From an uncultured Clostridia bacterium (lineage in GTDB: Bacteria; Bacillota; Clostridia; RUG12999), in NCBI GenBank assembly GCA_949739095.1, contig CATIYX010000274.1, positions 1 to 18,172 of the forward strand: a DNA stretch of 18,172 bases. The letters run 5' to 3'. The translations under genes were made by a program, and so were the position numbers. The notes under the pieces are model-generated. The model made no database searches. It was not told the DNA's origin and saw only the letters and a list, made by a program, of their open reading frames with translations. Position 1 is the stretch's first letter. Each line of letters starts with the position of its first letter. Positions 6,894 to 14,794 of this stretch are shown here, in pieces.

Positions 6894-7385
6894 ATGCTGT
6901 GTTCAAGATGTAAACAACGTCCTGCGAACGTCTATTTTTCGCAAAACATCAATGGAAACACCCAAGAATATGAGGTGTGCAGCGAATGCGCCAAGGAACT
7001 GGGATTGCTGGAAGGCACAGGGTCCATGTTTAACCTGAACCATTTTCTGGGCGACTTTTTCGGCGCTGCGCCGGGACTGGGTGTTGCACCCACCAAAGCG
7101 TGCAGCCACTGTGGTACGACTTACCGCGAATTTTCAAATAATGGTATGTTTGGTTGCAGCCATTGCTACGAGGCATTTTCTGACTATCTGCCGGAACTCA
7201 TGAACCGTTTGCACGGCGCGCAGCAGCACATTGCACCGCAACAGGCGGCAGAAAATGATAAACAAGATAAAATCGGGCAACTCAAAGCGCAAATTCAACA
7301 TGCCATTGAACAAGAAGATTATGAACGCGCAGCAAAACTGCGTGATGAAATCAAACAATTGGAGCAAAGAGGTGAGAGCAAATGA
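6894..7385 (+). CDS. mcsA: McsA, zinc-binding activator of protein arginine kinase
   Basis: 163 residues. Cofactor that activates McsB and helps control CtsR. Three CxxC pairs are present: C3/C6, C29/C32 and C70/C73, with a further C88/C91 pair, so eight cysteines for zinc binding. A C-terminal UVR-type helical hairpin lies at about 126-158 (HAIEQEDYERAAKLRDEI). The ATG at 6894 follows AAGGAGG by about eight bases. Its stop overlaps the mcsB start (ATGA at 7382-7385), indicating translational coupling of the two partners. Confidence 0.95.
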   Translation: MLCSRCKQRPANVYFSQNINGNTQEYEVCSECAKELGLLEGTGSMFNLNHFLGDFFGAAPGLGVAPTKACSHCGTTYREFSNNGMFGCSHCYEAFSDYLPELMNRLHGAQQHIAPQQAAENDKQDKIGQLKAQIQHAIEQEDYERAAKLRDEIKQLEQRGESK

Positions 7386-8410
7386 CAGTGTGGTATAAAG
7401 ATGCCACAAATCATGATGACATTATTCTAAGCACTCGTATTCGTTTAGCACGCAACCTTTCTGCGTTTCCTTTTAACGGAAAAATGAGTGCCGAAGAAGA
7501 GCAGACGGTGAATGAACAAATTTGCCACGCTGTGCTGGATTCCGGTGCAACCGTTGCTTCCTCTTTCCATTACGAGGGCATGGATACCATCACAGACACC
7601 CGCCGGCTGGCGTTGATTGAGAAAAACTTAATGAGTCCTCAAATGCAATATCACATGAAACACAAGGGTATACTACTCGGCATGGATGACACAGTTAGCA
7701 TTATGATAAACGAAGAGGACCATCTACGCATTCAATGTATTCTAGGCGGCTATCATCTGGACGAAGCCTATGAAAACGCGCAGCGCGTGGACCAGATTCT
7801 TAGCGAACAAATCTGCTATGCTAAAAATGATACCTATGGATATCTGACTAAATGTCCCACTAATACCGGAACAGGTATGCGTGCTTCCGTCATGCTGCAC
7901 TTACCGGCACTAAGTATGACAGACAATGTGGAACGCATGATGAATACCGTTGGAAAACTGGGATTCACCGTCCGCGGCATGTACGGCGAGGGCAGCAAAG
8001 CCATCGGCGACTTATATCAGGTTTCCAACCAAATCACACTTGGTGTGACGGAACAGGAAATCATCACGAAACTAAAAAATGTTGTTGCTGCTGTCGTCAA
8101 ACGCGAAAAAGAAATCCGCGCTATGTTACAGCAAAATCACGCGGATGAACTTGCTGACAAAATACTGCGGGCGCGTGGCACCTTGCAATTTGCACACATG
8201 CTGTCCAGCAATGAACTGACACAGTTGCTGTCACTGGTGCGCATGGGCGTGGGATTAGGCATTGTAACAGATATCCCCCTCCCCACCTTGACTGCACTGC
8301 TGATTGAAACCAAACCAGCAAACCTTATCTTGGGACAAAAAGGAGAGGATACCTCCACTGTCCACAGGGATATTTTACGGGCACAGCAAGTGAAAAAAGC
8401 ATTCCAATAA
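7382..8410 (+). CDS. mcsB: Protein arginine kinase McsB
   Basis: 342 residues, slightly shorter than B. subtilis McsB. It phosphorylates arginines on proteins, tagging them for ClpC-ClpP and inactivating CtsR. Family marks are STRIRLARNL (17-26), the NEED motif (110-113), the phosphagen-kinase cysteine C158 in CPTNTGTG and RGMYGEGS (198-205). The C-terminal phosphoarginine-binding allosteric motif RDxxRA is present as RDILRA (329-334). All catalytic elements are present. It starts inside the end of mcsA, so both are made together. Confidence 0.96.
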   Translation: MTVWYKDATNHDDIILSTRIRLARNLSAFPFNGKMSAEEEQTVNEQICHAVLDSGATVASSFHYEGMDTITDTRRLALIEKNLMSPQMQYHMKHKGILLGMDDTVSIMINEEDHLRIQCILGGYHLDEAYENAQRVDQILSEQICYAKNDTYGYLTKCPTNTGTGMRASVMLHLPALSMTDNVERMMNTVGKLGFTVRGMYGEGSKAIGDLYQVSNQITLGVTEQEIITKLKNVVAAVVKREKEIRAMLQQNHADELADKILRARGTLQFAHMLSSNELTQLLSLVRMGVGLGIVTDIPLPTLTALLIETKPANLILGQKGEDTSTVHRDILRAQQVKKAFQ

Positions 8411-8499
8411 AAGGAGGGAATTTAACGCCTTGTCTGCCCACAGCAAAGTGTTAAATTTTTATTAGACTATTTGTGGGCAGAAAGGCTATGGTGATTGTT
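8411..8499 (+). promoter_or_regulatory. mcsB-clpC intercistronic RNA with two interlocking stems
   Basis: Straight after the mcsB stop comes a strong AAGGAGGG (8411-8418) with no ATG or GTG start codon nearby. AATTTAACGC (8419-8428) pairs with GTGTTAAATT (8448-8457), followed by TTTATT, a weak terminator-like hairpin. Its loop holds TCTGCCCACA (8433-8442), a perfect complement of TGTGGGCAGA (8472-8481) just before the clpC start region. The two pairings interlock, so they form either a pseudoknot or alternatives. A 12-codon TTG reading frame (8430-8465) begins after the orphan Shine-Dalgarno. A role in tuning ClpC is inferred. Confidence 0.4.
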
Positions 8500-10947
8500 A
8501 TGTTTGGATTTACATTATCTCAAAAAGCGGCAGCCGCACTGAAGCTGGCAGAAGAAACCGCAGCTAACCTTGGTCATGGTGTTGTGGGTACAGAACACCT
8601 GCTCGCCGGACTGATTCGGGTGGAAGACTGTCTTGCCGCAAAAATTTTGAAATCAAAAGGTATCACTATTGATAAATATATGCAGCAGCTCAACCGCTAC
8701 TACGGCAATTCTCTTGCCGACAAACCATCACGCAAGGTAGAAATGACACCGCGCAGCAAAAGCGTGCTGCAAATCAGCGTAAATGAATCCCAAAAATTAG
8801 GTAACACCTATATTGGTACCGAGCATATTCTGCTTGCCATTATCATGGAGGGCGAAGGCCTTGCTGTTCGCATCCTCCACGAACTAGGCGTGGATGCACA
8901 GGATTTATATAATAGCTTGGTTCAGGCACTGACAGAGGGCAGTCCTGCCGCCGCAGTCAAAGGACAAGATGGCAACAACGATACGCCGACTCTGAACCAG
9001 TTCGGACGTGATTTGACACAGCAGGCGTCCGAAAACAAGTTTGACCCTGTCATTGGACGGGACAGCGAAATTGAACGAGTAGTAGAAATTTTAAGCCGTC
9101 GCACCAAAAACAATCCTTGCCTGATTGGAGAACCTGGCGTTGGAAAAACGGCAATTGTGGAAGGATTGGCACAGCGTATTGTGGCAGGGAACATTCCTGA
9201 AAGCTTAAAAAATAAACGTGTTTTCACTCTGGATTTATCTTCCATGCTGGCAGGTGCAAAATATCGTGGCGATTTTGAGGAACGGCTGAAAACAGCGATT
9301 GACGAAGTGATTGCGGCCGGCAATGTTATTTTGTTCATTGACGAAATGCATACTATCGTGGGCGCCGGTGCAGCGGAGGGTGCCATTGATGCTTCCAACA
9401 TTTTAAAACCTGCTCTGGCACGTGGTGAAATGCAGGTCATTGGTGCAACAACGCTGGAAGAATACCGGAAATTCATTGAGAAAGACGCAGCTCTGGAGCG
9501 ACGGTTTCAATCTGTTAAAGTTGGCGAACCTACGGTTGAAGAAACCATTGAAATCCTTAAAGGAATTCGCGACAAATACGAAGCGCACCACAAAGTGAAA
9601 ATTACAGAACAATCCATTGTGGCGGCGGCAAAACTATCCGCCCGCTATATCAGCGACCGATTTCTGCCCGACAAGGCTATTGATTTGATTGATGAAGCTG
9701 CAGCAACTGTCCGTCTGCGCAACATGACAGCGCCCCCAGATTTGAAAGATTTGGAGGACCAATTAGATCAGCTCTCCAAAGAAAAGGAAGCTGCGGTGAT
9801 GGGACAGGATTTTGAAACAGCAGCAAAACTACGCGATGAAGAACAGACTCTCAAAAAATCGTTAGACGAGAAAAAGCAGCAGTGGCAAGAAGAAAGTAAA
9901 AGTTCCCATCTGGAGGTAACAGAAGAGGACATTGCCGCAAAAATTGCAAAATGGACAGGTATTCCCGTCAACAAATTGGCTGAGGAAGAAAGCGAGAGAC
10001 TGAAAAATCTGGAACAGGTTCTGCATGAACGCGTTGTTGGGCAAGAGGAAGCTGTTCATGCAGTAGCAAGAGCTGTTCGTCGCGGACGCGTTGGTCTGAA
10101 AGACCCTAAACGTCCCATTGGTAGCTTTATTTTCCTCGGACCGACAGGCGTTGGAAAAACCGAACTTTCCAAAGCGTTAGCGGAAGCAATTTTTGGTGAC
10201 GAAAATGCCATGATTCGTATTGATATGTCAGAATATATGGAGAAACACGCTGTATCAAAGCTGGTTGGCTCTCCTCCTGGCTATGTTGGATATGATGAAG
10301 GTGGACAACTAACAGAAAAAATCCGTCGCAAACCCTATTCCGTGATTCTGTTTGACGAAATTGAAAAGGCGCACCCGGATGTGTTTAATATCCTGCTGCA
10401 AATCATGGAAGACGGTGTTTTAACCGATTCTCAAGGCCGTAAAGTAGATTTTAAAAATACTGTTATCATCATGACTTCAAATATCGGTGCGCGTCTCATT
10501 ACAGCAAATAAACGTCTGGGATTCGGAACCAGCGATGACCAACTACGTGACTACGAAAGCATTAAAAACGACGTCATGGGCGAACTTAAACAGGCGTTCC
10601 GCCCTGAATTTCTTAACCGTGTGGACGATATTATTGTTTTCCACCAGCTCACAGAGGACAACATCGCCTCTATTGCAAAAATTATGTTAGATGGTTTGAT
10701 GAACCGTCTAGCTGGAAACGGTATTACCGCTTCCTATACGCAAGCTGTGATATCCTTTGTGGCAAAAGAGGGATTCGATCCTGTTTATGGCGCACGTCCT
10801 CTGCGACGCGCAATCCAGTCCAAAATTGAAGACGCATTGGCTGAAGAAATGCTGGATCTCCGTATTGGTGAAGGCGACAGCATTGTGATTGATATAAAAG
10901 ATGATACGGTCTCTGTTCAAAAATCGGTGACTACTGCCGCAGAATAA
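8500..10947 (+). CDS. clpC: ClpC, AAA+ unfoldase of the Clp protease
   Basis: 815 residues. ATP-driven hexameric unfoldase that feeds ClpP, in Firmicutes recognising phosphoarginine-tagged proteins. The N-terminal double Clp-N repeat (about 1-145) includes MFGFTLSQKAAAAL. The first AAA+ module has Walker A GEPGVGKT (210-217). The coiled-coil middle domain (about 410-470) has a UVR-like AAKLRDEEQTL typical of ClpC rather than ClpB. The second AAA+ module has GPTGVGKT (547-554) and SPPGYVGYDEGGQL. The ATG at 8500 is preferred over upstream GTG 8473 and ATG 8488: it has GGTGAT four bases before and matches the family's N-terminus. Last gene of the CtsR operon. Confidence 0.96.
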   Translation: MFGFTLSQKAAAALKLAEETAANLGHGVVGTEHLLAGLIRVEDCLAAKILKSKGITIDKYMQQLNRYYGNSLADKPSRKVEMTPRSKSVLQISVNESQKLGNTYIGTEHILLAIIMEGEGLAVRILHELGVDAQDLYNSLVQALTEGSPAAAVKGQDGNNDTPTLNQFGRDLTQQASENKFDPVIGRDSEIERVVEILSRRTKNNPCLIGEPGVGKTAIVEGLAQRIVAGNIPESLKNKRVFTLDLSSMLAGAKYRGDFEERLKTAIDEVIAAGNVILFIDEMHTIVGAGAAEGAIDASNILKPALARGEMQVIGATTLEEYRKFIEKDAALERRFQSVKVGEPTVEETIEILKGIRDKYEAHHKVKITEQSIVAAAKLSARYISDRFLPDKAIDLIDEAAATVRLRNMTAPPDLKDLEDQLDQLSKEKEAAVMGQDFETAAKLRDEEQTLKKSLDEKKQQWQEESKSSHLEVTEEDIAAKIAKWTGIPVNKLAEEESERLKNLEQVLHERVVGQEEAVHAVARAVRRGRVGLKDPKRPIGSFIFLGPTGVGKTELSKALAEAIFGDENAMIRIDMSEYMEKHAVSKLVGSPPGYVGYDEGGQLTEKIRRKPYSVILFDEIEKAHPDVFNILLQIMEDGVLTDSQGRKVDFKNTVIIMTSNIGARLITANKRLGFGTSDDQLRDYESIKNDVMGELKQAFRPEFLNRVDDIIVFHQLTEDNIASIAKIMLDGLMNRLAGNGITASYTQAVISFVAKEGFDPVYGARPLRRAIQSKIEDALAEEMLDLRIGEGDSIVIDIKDDTVSVQKSVTTAAE

Positions 10948-10999
10948 CAATTAAAAATGCTCCTGACATGGCTTACCCTCAATTTCTTGGTACAGTTTT

Positions 11000-11033
11000 A
11001 AAGGCTGAACGATTTTTTCGTTCAGCCTTTTTT
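11000..11033 (+). terminator. Terminator of the ctsR-clpC operon
   Basis: Perfect 13-base arms AAAGGCTGAACGA (11000-11012) and TCGTTCAGCCTTT (11018-11030) with a five-T loop, followed by more Ts. It may also serve the convergent kinase gene. Confidence 0.92.
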
Positions 11034-11096
11034 GTGTTTTAGGATGTACTCGAATGATGTAACTCTCCTATTTGCTAGTGCACTTCCACTGAATAT

Positions 11097-12020
11097 TTAA
11101 TCATTCTCCCTGGAATAAAAATTATACCGTTCAACATCTTCACTCATCGGGAATGATGTGGCCGCCCCCTTTTTTGTAACTGTAATTGCTGAAACTTTTG
11201 TTGCATATGCTATGGTTTCATCCATTGACATATGGTCACATATACCTTTGCAGATACCGCCTATAAAGCTATCTCCCGCTCCGGTGCTGTCCACAGCTTT
11301 TACATTGTATGCAGATGCACGCTTTATTTCCTGCCCGTCAAAATAAATACACCCTCTATTTCCAAGCGTTATAATCGGATATTTTACACCAAATTTCAAA
11401 AATTGATTGATTGCATCTACTTCACTTTGTTCCTGACTCATTTTTATATTTAATATTGCTTCCGTCTCATGTTGATTGGGAATCAACATATCGGTATACG
11501 CATATAGCTCTTTTGGAAAATCAATCACCGGCGCCGGATTGATGATGACAAATTTATTCAGTTTCTTTGCAAGCTTTACAGTATATAATATGGTTTCCAT
11601 TGATATTTCAAATTGCAACACAATCATATCCGCCGCTTCTATCAGCTTTTTATTCTGCGCAATGATATCGCACGTTAAGTATGCATTTGCGCCTTTATTC
11701 AAAATAATAAAATTATCACCATCACACACTGTTATCATCGCAATTCCTGTGTTGGCATTTATCTTATTAATTCCCGAAACATCAACATGCTGCTCTTTTA
11801 GAAATGTTACTATGGTTTCGCCATATAAATCATTCCCGACAGCGCCTATCATAGCAGTACAGCAGCCCAATCTTGCCGCTGCGACTGCTTGATTTTCACC
11901 TTTTCCGCCCGGTGTTATCTTGAATTTTTCACCCGTTACGGTCTCACCCATTTGGGGAAGTCTTTGTGTCTGGATGCTTAAATCCATATTAGCGCTTCCC
12001 ACAACAAGCACTTTTTTCAT
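11097..12020 (-). CDS. Ribokinase-like PfkB-family sugar kinase
   Basis: 307 residues of the ribokinase/PfkB family. The sugar-binding start is VVGSANMDLSIQ (7-17), the substrate loop is GGKGENQAVAAARLG (38-52), and the anion-hole motif is STGAGDSFIGG (245-255) with catalytic base D250. It ends KKGAATSFP as in ribokinases. It is close to ribokinase RbsK, but the neighbour makes a nucleoside- or ADP-ribose-derived sugar also plausible, as for YegV. An upstream in-frame extension runs into the preceding gene; the ATG at 12020 matches the family start and is chosen, though its ribosome site (GAAAGAAG) is weak. It starts 17 bases after the stop of the HTH-ARH gene, so the two form one unit. Confidence 0.9.
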   Translation of the reverse strand: MKKVLVVGSANMDLSIQTQRLPQMGETVTGEKFKITPGGKGENQAVAAARLGCCTAMIGAVGNDLYGETIVTFLKEQHVDVSGINKINANTGIAMITVCDGDNFIILNKGANAYLTCDIIAQNKKLIEAADMIVLQFEISMETILYTVKLAKKLNKFVIINPAPVIDFPKELYAYTDMLIPNQHETEAILNIKMSQEQSEVDAINQFLKFGVKYPIITLGNRGCIYFDGQEIKRASAYNVKAVDSTGAGDSFIGGICKGICDHMSMDETIAYATKVSAITVTKKGAATSFPMSEDVERYNFYSREND

Positions 12021-12037
12021 GCACACCGCTTCTTTCG

Positions 12038-13624
12038 TCAATCTAATACAATATGTTTTAATGTCATTTCTACACAATCTAAAATATTTACTTTTCCTAC
12101 GCCAAAAATTGCGGTATCCAGTGTATTGTGAACCGGATTCTTCCATATATCCTCAATGCCACTGTTTCCATTTCTCATACCGAGAATAGAACCAACTGTG
12201 GCACCATTGCAATCAGTATCAAATCCCGTCTCAACTGCCATACAAATGGATTTACCATAATCACCACCTCCATATAATAACGCTGCAACTACAATCATTG
12301 CATTTGAAATGGTGTGACACCAGTCATGAATGTCATGGTCATTATAGCTCCTATGAATATTTTCAAAACAATCTGCTTTTGTCATTCCCTTATCATAGTC
12401 CTTTAACATGTTTGTTATCGCTTCATAAAGTCTTGAATGTTCCGGTATCTGCGCAAGTCCCCCGCATATGATATCTATGATATTATCTGTAACAGCAGCG
12501 CAAGCTATCATAGCAGCGACAAACATCTCTCCATATATGCCGTTTTTTACATGGGAAATGGAAGCATCCCTCCATGCCATTTCTGCTGCAAGCTCCGGAT
12601 TTCCCGGATTAATATAGCCAAAATAATCGCCGCGTATCTGTGCTCCTATCCATTCCCGATACGGATTTTTATACATAGCAGACTCCGGCGGCTTATATCC
12701 TGCAACGAAATTGCGAAATGCTACCCGTTCTGCTGTACAATATGCATTTTTGGGTTGATAATCAAGCCACGCACGGGAAACATCATACGGTGTAAAATCA
12801 CGTCCGTATTTATCAATAATAAGTTGTGCAAGCACCATGTAGTTTGTATCATCATCCACCGGCGCACATTGTTTCAGCGTATCAGAATAACATTTCCCGA
12901 TTAAACGATATGTATACTTTTCACAGATTTCCTCGGTTACATCACTTGACAAAATATATCGTTGCATCGGAAAATTACCGGTTTCTTTCAGAAATGGTGC
13001 CAATTCATCCGCTTTCATACCTTCAACTGGTTTCCCCAAAAGACAACCGCATACCCGCCCAATCCACGCGCCGTATATTTTATTTTTCAATTCTTTCGCA
13101 TCCGGCATTTTCGTTTGAAATGTATACGCTTTTCTTTCCTTTTGAATGACATCTAATTCAGATGGCTCATAATATCTATAGTTCTTTTTCATTGGTGCAT
13201 TTAGAACAAGATGAAATAACACATCAGCGATATCTGCTTTATATTTACCGCCCGGTATTTGGTTCACTGCCTGAAACAAAGACTCATAATCAGCAATGTC
13301 AATGCCTTCTTCCATCGTCTGGCGGAATTCTATTGGAAGCTGTTCGGAATATTGTTCCCATTCATGCATAACAGCATATTCCGGCTGAATCGTTTTATCA
13401 TATTTTAATTCATCGATGATGCGCGCATCACTATCAAATACCAGTGCATCAAGCGAAATTCCAAATAGTTTTGCAATCGTCTTAAGATTAAATAAATCCG
13501 GCTGTGCACTATCTGTCTCCCATTTCTGAACAGCTTGACGGGAAATATTCAATTTTGCCGCAAATTCCTCCTGCGACATATTATATTCTTTTCTAATTTT
13601 CTTGATATTGCTTGATAATGACAT
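12038..13624 (-). CDS. Fusion of a Cro/C1-type HTH to an ADP-ribosylglycohydrolase
   Basis: 528 residues in two parts. Residues 1-64 form an XRE-type helix-turn-helix (MSQEEFAAKLNISRQAVQKWE, 16-36). A helical linker spans about 65-180. Then comes an ADP-ribosylglycohydrolase (DraG/ARH) domain: GAWIGRVCGCLLGKPVEG (185-202), metal-site DDDTNY (257-262), CTAERVAFRN, NPYREWIGAQIRGDY, RDASISHVKNGIYGEMF (352-368) and the second metal site DTDCNGATVGSILG (469-482). Both acidic metal sites are intact, so the domain is probably catalytic. It resembles YegU of E. coli, which lies beside a PfkB kinase (YegV) and a regulator (YegW); here regulator and hydrolase are one chain. AAAGGAG lies seven bases before ATG 13624. 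Substrate unknown. Confidence 0.9.
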   Translation of the reverse strand: MSLSSNIKKIRKEYNMSQEEFAAKLNISRQAVQKWETDSAQPDLFNLKTIAKLFGISLDALVFDSDARIIDELKYDKTIQPEYAVMHEWEQYSEQLPIEFRQTMEEGIDIADYESLFQAVNQIPGGKYKADIADVLFHLVLNAPMKKNYRYYEPSELDVIQKERKAYTFQTKMPDAKELKNKIYGAWIGRVCGCLLGKPVEGMKADELAPFLKETGNFPMQRYILSSDVTEEICEKYTYRLIGKCYSDTLKQCAPVDDDTNYMVLAQLIIDKYGRDFTPYDVSRAWLDYQPKNAYCTAERVAFRNFVAGYKPPESAMYKNPYREWIGAQIRGDYFGYINPGNPELAAEMAWRDASISHVKNGIYGEMFVAAMIACAAVTDNIIDIICGGLAQIPEHSRLYEAITNMLKDYDKGMTKADCFENIHRSYNDHDIHDWCHTISNAMIVVAALLYGGGDYGKSICMAVETGFDTDCNGATVGSILGMRNGNSGIEDIWKNPVHNTLDTAIFGVGKVNILDCVEMTLKHIVLD

Positions 13625-13674
13625 ACCAACACTCCTTTATAGATAGCTTGCAAGAGGTTTCTCTCATTATTTTT

Positions 13675-13703
13675 AATATAACACCAATATCTTTTCTGTG
13701 CAA
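13675..13703 (-). promoter_or_regulatory. Promoter of the HTH-ARH/kinase unit
   Basis: Minus strand: TTGCAC (13703-13698), 17 bases, TATATT (13680-13675) with a TG extension (TGTTATATT). About 50 bases before the start codon. Confidence 0.65.
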
Positions 13704-13724
13704 CCATTTTTTATTTGCAAAATT

Positions 13725-13741
13725 TGCAACTTGTAGTTGCA
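13725..13741. promoter_or_regulatory. Palindromic operator candidate TGCAACT-N3-AGTTGCA
   Basis: Perfect seven-base arms around three bases. Further TGCAA words lie at 13716-13720 and inside the -35 box (13699-13703). The palindrome is centred about 65 bases upstream of the expected transcription start, suggesting an activating or looping site for the HTH of the downstream fusion. The binding partner is inferred from proximity. Confidence 0.5.
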
Positions 13742-13856
13742 TCCACAAAAAACATGTATAATCCCTCTATCATATCATACTAAAACATATAATTCTCCTA
13801 TTGCATTGAAAGGTTTCTGTTGCATACAGGTTCTCGCGTATTTTTTCTGAAAACGC

Positions 13857-13885
13857 TTGCATTTTCGTTTGAAATATGATATACT
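13857..13885 (+). promoter_or_regulatory. Promoter of tRNA-Glu
   Basis: TTGCAT (13857-13862), 17 bases, TATACT (13880-13885), about 38 bases before the tRNA. Confidence 0.65.
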
Positions 13886-13923
13886 TAAGGTTAGTAAACA
13901 GTTTTTTCTTTTGTTATCCATAT

Positions 13924-13998
13924 GGCCCGTTGGTCAAGCGGTTAAGACGCCGCCCTCTCACGGCGGAATCACGAGTTCGATTCTCGTACGGGTCACCA
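13924..13998 (+). tRNA. tRNA-Glu (anticodon CTC)
   Basis: 75 bases with encoded CCA. The acceptor stem GGCCCGT pairs with ACGGGTC (one G-U). The anticodon stem CCGCC/GGCGG encloses CTCTCAC, giving anticodon CTC (13957-13959), which reads GAG. The T-arm is ACGAG-TTCGATT-CTCGT. The body is that of bacterial tRNA-Glu. It stands alone with its own promoter. The CTC isoacceptor normally supplements a TTC one that reads GAA and GAG. No obvious terminator follows. Confidence 0.95.
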
Positions 13999-14202
13999 AT
14001 TATATTTACATGACTGCTTTCATATTTCTGATTTCTCCTGCTTGGCTTCTAATTTTTAAAACTCTTTTATCACCTGTTAATATTTACATTAGCCTTATTT
14101 AACTTTTTTCACTGATTTTATAACGATTCAATCTGCCTTGACTTCTAATTATGGGTAAAAGTCAATGCTAATTTAGTTTTTCTTATAAATATAATTATTG
14201 TA

Positions 14203-14505
14203 TCATTCAAGCTCCTTCATTCTTTCATGAATCTGAAATGCAATTTTTGCTCCCACTATCATACCTATTTCAAAATAAACCTCTTCAAATACAGATATTT
14301 GTTCTGCCAAATATCCTGATATTTCATCATATTCTTTTATATCAGAATACCGCGCTTGGAAGAAAGCCGTTGCTTTTTCCCTTGCCTCGTCAAGGCGTTC
14401 TGAATATGTTTTTTCTGAAGGCTTTTTATAACTTTCTCCTCCATATACTAAGAAAGTTTGAAGACAATTTAAGTTTGCCCTCTGTAATAAATCATTAAAA
14501 TTCAT
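14203..14505 (-). CDS. Uncharacterised small helical protein
   Basis: 100 residues, family not recognised. It is rich in charged and aromatic residues, with no signal peptide or clear membrane segment. Features are ERLDEAREKATAFFQARYSD (37-56), EYDEISGYLAEQ and a C-terminal VYFEIGMIVGAKIAFQIHERM, suggesting a bundle of amphipathic helices. The ATG at 14505 has GGAAGGAG seven bases upstream, so it is very probably translated. It is transcribed leftward from a consensus promoter at 14694-14722, divergent from the two HTH genes, and a mini-ORF ends just before its ribosome site. Small AT-rich genes like this are typical of accessory DNA. Confidence 0.7.
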   Translation of the reverse strand: MNFNDLLQRANLNCLQTFLVYGGESYKKPSEKTYSERLDEAREKATAFFQARYSDIKEYDEISGYLAEQISVFEEVYFEIGMIVGAKIAFQIHERMKELE

Positions 14506-14507
14506 TA

Positions 14508-14615
14508 TTATACTCCTTCCCTATCGTGCAAATTAACATTTAAGACAATCCCTGTTCTATTTTTAAGAAATGGACTGTGCGTTTGTCTTTTTTCTATACT
14601 TTCGCCTCCTATCAT
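14508..14615 (-). CDS. Mini-ORF upstream of the 100-aa protein gene
   Basis: 35 codons from ATG 14615, ending at 14508 inside the ribosome site of the next gene. The product reads MIGGESIEKRQTHSPFLK then NRTGIVLNVNLHDREGV. The ATG lacks a Shine-Dalgarno. A perfect AGGAGG (14605-14610) lies inside the frame and is followed after seven bases by ATA (14597-14595), which would give a 29-residue product starting EKRQTHSPFL. The close coupling to the next gene and strong ribosome site suggest a real small gene, possibly with an ATA start or one decayed from ATG. No family recognised. Confidence 0.35.
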   Translation of the reverse strand: MIGGESIEKRQTHSPFLKNRTGIVLNVNLHDREGV

Positions 14616-14693
14616 ACAGTTTTTTTGCTTGTTTGTAAAAATTTTTATACTCCAAATTTTATTTTATAATTAATTAATTGATTTAATAATTAT

Positions 14694-14722
14694 ATTATAT
14701 ACTAAAAAATAAAGCTTGTCAA
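14694..14722 (-). promoter_or_regulatory. Consensus leftward promoter of the divergent module
   Basis: Minus strand TTGACA (14722-14717), 17 bases, TATAAT (14699-14694), both perfect. The -35 box lies at the centre of the inverted repeat at 14705-14734. Confidence 0.75.
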
Positions 14723-14734
14723 TGCTTTATTTTT
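14705..14734. repeat. Inverted repeat over the leftward -35 box
   Basis: AAAAATAAAGC (14705-14715) and GCTTTATTTTT (14724-14734): perfect 11-base arms, eight-base loop. It could be read as a weak terminator, but its centre is the -35 box of a consensus promoter, so an operator is more likely. Confidence 0.5.
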
Positions 14735-14761
14735 CTTATAAATTCAATATTCATTTATTTA

Positions 14762-14790
14762 TTGACTTTTTTAATTATAAAGTTTATAAT
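14762..14790 (+). promoter_or_regulatory. Rightward promoter of the HTH pair
   Basis: TTGACT (14762-14767), 17 bases, TATAAT (14785-14790). Back to back with the leftward promoter; the two -35 boxes are 39 bases apart. Confidence 0.8.
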
Positions 14791-14794
14791 TAAA
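14770..14794. promoter_or_regulatory. 25-bp perfect palindromic operator
   Basis: Arms TTTAATTATAAA (14770-14781) and its exact complement (14783-14794) around a single G. It covers the spacer and the whole -10 box of the rightward promoter, so any protein bound there would block transcription. A second palindrome, CTATAA-TGT-TTATAG (14795-14809), abuts it. The likely ligand is one or both HTH proteins downstream. Confidence 0.7.

Noticed and set aside
8922..9476. 184-codon minus-strand frame inside clpC
   Set aside because: Antisense to the first AAA+ module, with no ribosome site and no recognisable domain.
12437..12904. 155-codon plus-strand frame inside the HTH-ARH gene
   Set aside because: Mirror of the conserved ARH coding sequence; no promoter or ribosome site.
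14138..14165. TTGACTT...AAGTCAA inverted repeat as a terminator for the 100-aa gene
   Set aside because: Only seven pairs with a 14-base loop and no T-run; too weak to call.
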